55,532 nucleotides of DNA. Origin: a virus. Positions 51,783 to 55,532 of this stretch are shown here, piece by piece. The notes beneath the pieces were generated by a model. It worked only from the letters and a program-made list of their open reading frames with translations. It was not told the origin of the DNA and ran no database searches. How positions within the stretch are numbered: position 1 is the stretch's first letter; each line of letters starts with the position of its first letter. The DNA is taken from IMG/VR virus record IMGVR_UViG_3300045738_001117, positions 1-55,532 of that record. One strand, written 5' to 3'. The position numbers were made by a program, and so were the translations under genes.

Positions 51783-51930
51783 ATCGTTTGAGCATCTCTT
51801 CTATTTCTGATGTTAGCTCCCCATAACTAGTTACCCATTCTCTTTCTTCGTCTGGCTTTTGGGTTTTATTAGCCATAATATACTTTAAAGAGAATAGTAT
51901 CTTTGATACTTCACTTATAGAGAGCTTCAT
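51745..51930 (-). CDS. Hypothetical helical protein
   Basis: 61 residues from ATG 51930, which has GAGGGAAG before it; an ATG at 51951 is the other option. Mostly helix (SISEVSKILFSLKYIM; LTSEIEEMLKRYEE). No family recognised. Confidence 0.6.
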   Translation of the reverse strand: MKLSISEVSKILFSLKYIMANKTQKPDEEREWVTSYGELTSEIEEMLKRYEEVNLHNTKEP

Positions 51931-51953
51931 TGTTATACTTCCCTCATCCATTA

Positions 51954-52121
51954 TTATTTGTCAGCCTCCCTTTGTGCTTCTAACATTAAGACATCAAAGT
52001 CATGTACTGTCATTACGCGCCCTTCTTCAAACCAGTTCATTACAATCTCCATAAGAAGCTGTAACCTCTGATAGTCTTCCTTCCAACCTGAACTTGCTTT
52101 TAAAATCTTGCTTTCCACCAT
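51954..52121 (-). CDS. Small helical protein, 55 residues
   Basis: Begins MVESKILKASSGWKEDY, continues as an amphipathic helix (RLQLLMEIVMNWFEE) and ends MLEAQREADK. It overlaps the upstream gene by 22 bases. The frame is open, has AT-rich codon ends and fills an otherwise empty space. No family recognised. Confidence 0.5.
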   Translation of the reverse strand: MVESKILKASSGWKEDYQRLQLLMEIVMNWFEEGRVMTVHDFDVLMLEAQREADK

Positions 52122-52273
52122 GTACCCCATTTATTAGTAAGTTCAAAGTTAATTTCTCCATCCCAAAGTGGTGCTTCTTTTTCTTTAGTTTCTCTTTTCT
52201 TTTTATAATACTCTCTCATATAAAGAGCATTCTTACTTGGGTTCGGTTTTCTTGGTCTGCCTCTTTTTGTCAT
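52100..52273 (-). CDS. Small basic protein with AT-hook-like motif
   Basis: 57 residues, starting MTKRGRPRKPNPSKN. RGRPRKP is an AT-hook core that binds the minor groove of AT-rich DNA; a basic helix (MREYYKKKRETKEKE) follows. AAGGAG stands 8 bases before the ATG. In phages such 'GRPRK' proteins often resemble the start of transposon or homing proteins; here it is complete and short. May be a DNA-binding regulator. Confidence 0.6.
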   Translation of the reverse strand: MTKRGRPRKPNPSKNALYMREYYKKKRETKEKEAPLWDGEINFELTNKWGTWWKARF

Positions 52274-52290
52274 TTTATTATCTCCTTGTG

Positions 52291-52533
52291 CTATTCTATT
52301 ATCAGTTCACAGATTTTAGGATTTTTTTCTACTGCTTTTGTTACATCCTTAATACATCTGTCACACATAAATATGCATGATTTTCCGTGTTCATTCTTTA
52401 TATGAACTTTTACACATTTAAACGTATGCATAAATCTCATATATTTGTTCTCTTCGTGTTGACATACATTACAAAAAGCACCGAATCCAGCATCTTCCTG
52501 TGTAACTGTTGTTACAGGTATTTGACCGTTCAT
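52291..52533 (-). CDS. Zinc-finger-like small protein
   Basis: 80 residues from ATG 52533 (GGAGG five bases before). Cys and His residues CNVCQHEE, KCVKVHIKNEH and CDRC suit one or two zinc sites. Possibly a DNA- or RNA-binding regulator. The leader is structured RNA E. Confidence 0.65.
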   Translation of the reverse strand: MNGQIPVTTVTQEDAGFGAFCNVCQHEENKYMRFMHTFKCVKVHIKNEHGKSCIFMCDRCIKDVTKAVEKNPKICELIIE

Positions 52534-52553
52534 AGTTTCCTCCATTCATTAAG

Positions 52554-52646
52554 TTTAGGGAGCTAGGGCTGCCTCCACCCGTTGCCAATCACGTACGAAC
52601 TACTTCTCTGTTTGTCTTTGTGGTTCGACACTTTTAGCCCCCTTAA
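52554..52646 (-). ncRNA. Structured intergenic RNA E, about 93 nt
   Basis: UUAAGGGGGCUA (52646-52635) pairs with UAGCUCCCUAAA (52565-52554): 11 of 12 positions, one as G.U that fits only the leftward RNA. Inside, CGAACCAC pairs with GUAGUUCG (7 of 8). The element ends about 20 bases before the zinc-finger gene. A tRNA was excluded because there is no T-loop. No known family recognised. Confidence 0.6.
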
Positions 52647-52660
52647 TTATTTTGTACATA

Positions 52661-52737
52661 AAAATGGGAAAGCAGCCATTGGGGTTAAGAGTGTCCCGAG
52701 AGGTAGGGAATAAGAAGGGGTAGCCACTTTCCCTTTT
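52661..52737 (-). ncRNA. Structured intergenic RNA F, about 77 nt
   Basis: In leftward RNA AAAAGGGAAAG (52737-52727) pairs with CUUUCCC-A-UUUU (one bulged base), and the helix goes on as UGGCUA with UGGCUG, three of six being G.U pairs: 17 pairs in all. The three wobbles would be mismatches on the other strand. Inside, UCCC pairs with GGGA. It starts 13 bases after a stop codon and lies in tandem with RNA E. Confidence 0.65.
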
Positions 52738-52750
52738 AGTCAATATTAAC

Positions 52751-53035
52751 TTAATCTTTATTGTCCTTTAAGTCAATGTTTAGTTTAAGTTGATTATCTT
52801 TTCTTGGATTCCAGTCAAAATCAACAAGGAAGTACTTACCTCCACCATACCTTCCATAAAATGTATTACTTTTGTCACTGTTTGTCCAAGCTGTTAGTAT
52901 GTCTTCATATGGAACAAACATCTCACCGTCTTTATACTTAATAACAAGTTGTTCCTTTTTCTCAATACAAGATTCAATTATTGGGCTGCGAACTGATACT
53001 TGTCCTCTAAATATCTTTTTTGATTTGTATATCAT
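52751..53035 (-). CDS. Hypothetical beta-rich early protein
   Basis: 94 residues from ATG 53035; AGAGGTG precedes it. Strand-rich, with YFLVDFDWNPRKDNQL near the end. Expression may be influenced by structured RNA G, which is its 5' leader. No family recognised. Confidence 0.65.
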   Translation of the reverse strand: MIYKSKKIFRGQVSVRSPIIESCIEKKEQLVIKYKDGEMFVPYEDILTAWTNSDKSNTFYGRYGGGKYFLVDFDWNPRKDNQLKLNIDLKDNKD

Positions 53036-53060
53036 GTTCACCTCTCTTCCACTCATAAAG

Positions 53061-53148
53061 ATAAGCGGCCTTTAAGCAAGAGCGCTGTTCGCTTTTCCAC
53101 ATCGTGCAATCAGGTACCAATAGATGATACTCCTTAAAGACCACTTAT
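53061..53148 (-). ncRNA. Structured leader RNA G, about 88 nt, 16-bp closing helix
   Basis: AUAAGUGGUCUUUAAG (53148-53133) pairs with CUUAAAGGCCGCUUAU (53076-53061): 16 pairs, two U.G valid only in the leftward RNA. Inside, AGCG/CGCU closes a 5-base loop and CAUC/GAUG forms a second arm, giving a three-way junction. It ends 26 bases before the next start, just upstream of the ribosome site, like a riboswitch or leader element. No known family recognised. Confidence 0.7.
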
Positions 53149-53173
53149 TCATTATTAGGATTAGTACTATGAA

Positions 53174-53476
53174 CTACTTTGTAGTAGTATTATTTGTATT
53201 AGTCTTGTTTGTGGTGGTAGTAGTATACTTATTCCTAAGAGTATTGAACTCATTTCTAAATTCAGTCATCTTCTTAGAGTACTCACCATCTTTACCAATG
53301 CCTGAAAAGTACAGCTGTGGCGTTACATTCGCACCATTAGCACTTTTCATCCATCTTTTAGTTGTAGTGTGTCTACTACTTGCGAGGCCTTCTTCCTGCA
53401 TAGTACTTAGAGCATCTTTACTTATGATGCCTTCATTGTGTAGCTTCTCAGCCTCATTCAGCGTTAGTCTTCCCAT
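53174..53476 (-). CDS. Hypothetical protein with Thr/Asn-rich tail
   Basis: 100 residues from ATG 53476 (AAGGAG 9 bases before). The N-terminus, LNEAEKLHNEGIISKDAL, looks like a short-helix SHOCT-like motif; the end is a low-complexity tract of Thr, Asn and Lys. It overlaps the next upstream gene by 23 bases. Function unknown. Confidence 0.6.
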   Translation of the reverse strand: MGRLTLNEAEKLHNEGIISKDALSTMQEEGLASSRHTTTKRWMKSANGANVTPQLYFSGIGKDGEYSKKMTEFRNEFNTLRNKYTTTTTNKTNTNNTTTK

Positions 53477-53744
53477 TCTCTGAGTCTCCTTTTTCTTCCA
53501 GTAAACCATCATGTGTGTCTATTGCATCACATTGTTCTAATGTAAATGAATGATAACTGGGGTTTATTGTGAGTTGATTTCTATTCAATGTTTCAAATAC
53601 CATAATTTGCTTACCATTGAACAGCTTTGATCCTTTATATACTATCTCCCTGAATGTCGTACCATCGTTAATCCCGACTGTATATATAGAACCAGGTGTG
53701 AATAAGTAATCTGAATATGATCTATCATTCGTGAAGTCTACCAT
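53454..53744 (-). CDS. Hypothetical small beta-rich protein
   Basis: 96 residues with a SIYTVGINDGTTFREIVY strand pattern and an acidic end. Overlaps the ERF gene by 7 bases. It may be an accessory to recombination by location; no family recognised. Confidence 0.6.
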   Translation of the reverse strand: MVDFTNDRSYSDYLFTPGSIYTVGINDGTTFREIVYKGSKLFNGKQIMVFETLNRNQLTINPSYHSFTLEQCDAIDTHDGLLEEKGDSENGKTNAE

Positions 53745-54169
53745 TCTTCGCCCCCTCCCTTGTTTTCTCTTTTAATCTCTGTGCTTGCATCTATATCCTC
53801 TTCACTTGCTATTCCTGCAAAGGATGCAAGACTATATCTGCGAAAGTATGTTATTGCACTACCAACCGACTGGTATGTATTCATTCCTTTATGCTCTGCT
53901 ATTGGAGATGAGACTGTATTGGCAATCCATTCTCCTGAGTTATGCATGTACATGGTTGTTAAACCTATACTACCTGCAGCCCCATCTGGCATTTGTATAA
54001 AAGATATACCATGTTTAGCAAGCAATGGTCTTAGGTACTGAACTAGCTTGTCAAACGATGTGTACTTATATCCATAGCCAGTACTGTCTTTGGAAATATC
54101 CTTAATCTCTTTTTGCAACGCCAGTTGCGCTGTTGCAAGAGACTTGATTGATTCTGACTTTTGTATCAT
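53738..54169 (-). CDS. erf: ERF family single-strand annealing protein
   Basis: 143 residues. The family signature is SVGSAITYFRRYSLASFAG (101-119) followed by EEDIDA; KYTSFDKLVQYLRPLL is the conserved first part. It is short because the variable C-terminus of P22 Erf is missing. ERF proteins anneal complementary strands during recombination and genome circularisation. It overlaps the exonuclease gene by ATGA, so they likely act together. Confidence 0.9.
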   Translation of the reverse strand: MIQKSESIKSLATAQLALQKEIKDISKDSTGYGYKYTSFDKLVQYLRPLLAKHGISFIQMPDGAAGSIGLTTMYMHNSGEWIANTVSSPIAEHKGMNTYQSVGSAITYFRRYSLASFAGIASEEDIDASTEIKRENKGGGEEW

Positions 54170-54912
54170 CCCTTCCTCTCCTTTATGTATGGACTATCGC
54201 ACATATGATTATATGCGCAATAGTTACATTCCCACTCTTGAAATGGAACTCCTTCAGTTTCAGCTGGGATTAACTCTCCTTTGATTGCTTCATTACAGTC
54301 TTTCCAATACTTAAGAGCTTTGCCAGCCCATTCAGGCTCCACTTCTACATTCTTCATACTGCTATTATCTTTATTATAGTAGTCTATATTTAAGAATACC
54401 TCTTCTACATCTTCTTTTTGTGCTATACCGAGAGCATACGTACCAAGCTGAAGATTATAGTTGATATTACTCTCATCCCTGTTCTCTTTTTTCCCAAACT
54501 TCTTACGCCAAGGATACGAGCCCATAGTTTTAAGATCACTTATATATGCAACACTATCTGATATTAAAACATTATCTAGCCTTCCCTTAACCCTAATATC
54601 AGGAATCTCAACTTCATACTCCGTGTGTATTGTATCACCTGATTTTGCATACTCTGAGTCTGGATCGTCCATAAATTGATTGATTGCCATTTCAAAGTCT
54701 TTATGTACTAAAGTTCCAAGCCTTAAAAGTCTCTTAACCCTCGAATCAAAAGGTTTTTCATCAGCCCTGTCTAATGCAAACTTCTGCTTTTTAAAACAAT
54801 TGCCTGCAGTAGAAGCACTGAACCAATAGCCTCTTTTTTTGCGAACTTCTTTTTCTTTAGCTATTTTATGGTCTAAATAGTTTTCATAAATAGCTTCTAT
54901 ATCAAAGTGCAC
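54166..54912 (-). CDS. Cas4-like PD-(D/E)XK exonuclease with Fe-S cluster
   Basis: 248 residues from GTG 54912. Catalytic residues of the RecB/Cas4 nuclease fold are visible: His70, Asp113, Asp126 and Lys128, and LQLGTY with Gln155. Four cysteines, Cys39 in GNCFKK and Cys229, 232 and 238 in CNYCAYNHMC, fit a 4Fe-4S cluster of the Cas4/AddB kind. The enzyme would trim DNA ends to yield single strands for the ERF protein encoded next. Confidence 0.88.
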   Translation of the reverse strand: MHFDIEAIYENYLDHKIAKEKEVRKKRGYWFSASTAGNCFKKQKFALDRADEKPFDSRVKRLLRLGTLVHKDFEMAINQFMDDPDSEYAKSGDTIHTEYEVEIPDIRVKGRLDNVLISDSVAYISDLKTMGSYPWRKKFGKKENRDESNINYNLQLGTYALGIAQKEDVEEVFLNIDYYNKDNSSMKNVEVEPEWAGKALKYWKDCNEAIKGELIPAETEGVPFQEWECNYCAYNHMCDSPYIKERKG

Positions 54913-54914
54913 AC

Positions 54915-55157
54915 CTACTTATCCCAAGGACCTGAGGTATCTGCGTCTTTACTTTTCTCACCATTTTCGACAACAGATATTTGCATGCTCAGATACTTAG
55001 CGCCTTTCTTTGACGTTGTTTTCCACATAGCGATACTATATTTACCTTGTTCGAGTATCTCTTCCAGCTCTATTGAGCCAGAGAAGTCTGGTGATTTATC
55101 GCTGGTTTTATCTTTTGGAAATGCATAACCCCTACCTACCTTTTTATATGTAGCCAT
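54915..55157 (-). CDS. DUF736-like protein, possible ssDNA-associated
   Basis: 80 residues. DFSGSIELEEILEQGKYSIAMWK followed by TSKKGAKYLSM matches the plan of DUF736-type phage and plasmid proteins (xxPDFxGxI...W...SKKGxxYLSI), small beta proteins placed with recombination genes. AAGGAG precedes the ATG. Two bases separate it from the exonuclease start. Confidence 0.65.
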   Translation of the reverse strand: MATYKKVGRGYAFPKDKTSDKSPDFSGSIELEEILEQGKYSIAMWKTTSKKGAKYLSMQISVVENGEKSKDADTSGPWDK

Positions 55158-55234
55158 GTTGGTTTTCTCCTTATTTAATCAGTTAATTAGATTGCTCTTA
55201 ACGCCTCTAAATTTAATAATATACAACCTTAGAA

Positions 55235-55532
55235 TCAAACAGTTTCTAACCAATCTTTCATTTCATCGACGGTGCCATCAAAGATATCTTTATTATCATA
55301 AACTTTATGTACTCTTACTTTTAACATATCATTAGTTTCTTCTATACAACGATGAACATATATTGTGTATATATACTCTTCTCCATAATCTCTTGTATTT
55401 GCAGTATGAAGATAAAAATCTCCCGCTCCTTGTTTAAAATGACTTATTACTTGAGCAGCCAAACAACTCATTCCGTTAGCTAATGAGTCATCACTTCTAC
55501 CCACAGGTAATCCATTTACAATATCCATACCT
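55235..55532 (-). CDS. Conserved phage protein of unknown function, C-terminal part (spans the ends)
   Basis: The same gene as the one starting at 298. Up to 55356 it encodes the C-terminal part, ending DGTVDEMKDWLETV at 55235. The rest duplicates the left end because of the 176-base overlap. The T at 55405 instead of C changes one codon: Thr here versus Ala in the left copy. Confidence 0.85.
   Translation of the reverse strand, partial: GMDIVNGLPVGRSDDSLANGMSCLAAQVISHFKQGAGDFYLHTANTRDYGEEYIYTIYVHRCIEETNDMLKVRVHKVYDNKDIFDGTVDEMKDWLETV
55357..55532. repeat. Terminal direct repeat, right copy
   Basis: See the left copy at 1-176. One difference, T at 55405 for C at 49. Confidence 0.95.

Noticed and set aside
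52554-52646. tRNA or tmRNA in the spacer closed by GGGGGCU/AGCUCCC
   Set aside because: No anticodon arm or standard T-loop on either strand; spacing of helices does not fit a cloverleaf.
1-55532. CRISPR array, insertion sequence, integrase or lysogeny repressor
   Set aside because: No spaced repeat arrays, transposase motifs, tyrosine or serine recombinase signatures, or CI-like repressor were found.

Overview
The window is a complete or near-complete genome of a tailed, double-stranded DNA bacteriophage. The first 176 bases recur at the right end (1-176 and 55357-55532) with one mismatch, so it closes into a circle of about 55,356 bp. The gene set (P22-type portal, scaffold, large capsid protein, no tape measure, sheath or tube protein, several large ejection-type proteins) points to a short-tailed podovirus-like phage. 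The DNA is AT-rich. A lipoprotein signal, a YadA-like fibre and an M15 peptidase lysin suggest a Gram-negative host. No integrase, repressor or tRNA was recognised, so it is probably lytic. The host cannot be named from the sequence.

There are two transcription blocks that diverge from a control region at about 3.5-4.05 kb. The rightward block (4047-46444, about 42 kb) is virion assembly and lysis: terminase small subunit, HTH-metallophosphoesterase, a lipoprotein, terminase large subunit, M15 endolysin, portal, scaffold, major capsid protein, two decoration-like proteins, a coiled-coil connector-like protein, adaptor-like genes, two fibres with self-cleaving S74 chaperone ends (one built of YadA-type head repeats), a membrane-protein cluster that is the likely lysis cassette, a tail nozzle-like protein, and five ejection-type proteins of 234, 235, 619, 2704 and 1232 residues. 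The leftward block starts near 3.9 kb, runs through the sequence ends and stops at 46.4 kb, meeting the rightward block tail to tail. It carries early and replication genes: DUF736-like protein, Cas4-like Fe-S exonuclease, ERF annealing protein, DUF932 protein, Dam-type methylase, DnaB-like helicase, RuvC-like resolvase and many tiny proteins, several with zinc-ribbon or single membrane segments. No DNA polymerase, primase or T7-type RNA polymerase was found.

The most striking gene encodes the 2704-residue protein. Its last third carries the signature of the beta-prime double-psi beta-barrel of multisubunit RNA polymerases (R-x-P, then 39 residues later D-F-D-G-D, preceded by a G-R-V-K-G-K-G-T strand), and a DGG...S element upstream resembles the partner barrel of single-chain polymerases (YonO, QDE-1, crAss-like phage virion polymerase). 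The same chain also contains a complete AlkB-type dioxygenase signature (H-A-D, H, RISLTFR), a zincin HEFFH motif and a SAP-like motif. I infer a virion-packaged, probably injected, polyvalent transcription and protection protein.

The second unusual theme is RNA structure. In the leftward operon at least seven intergenic spacers are closed end to end by long helices, most with G.U pairs that work only in the leftward RNA. In the rightward operon a spacer behind a holin-like gene can form two interleaved helices (a pseudoknot). These spacers mostly begin within a few bases of the upstream stop codon.
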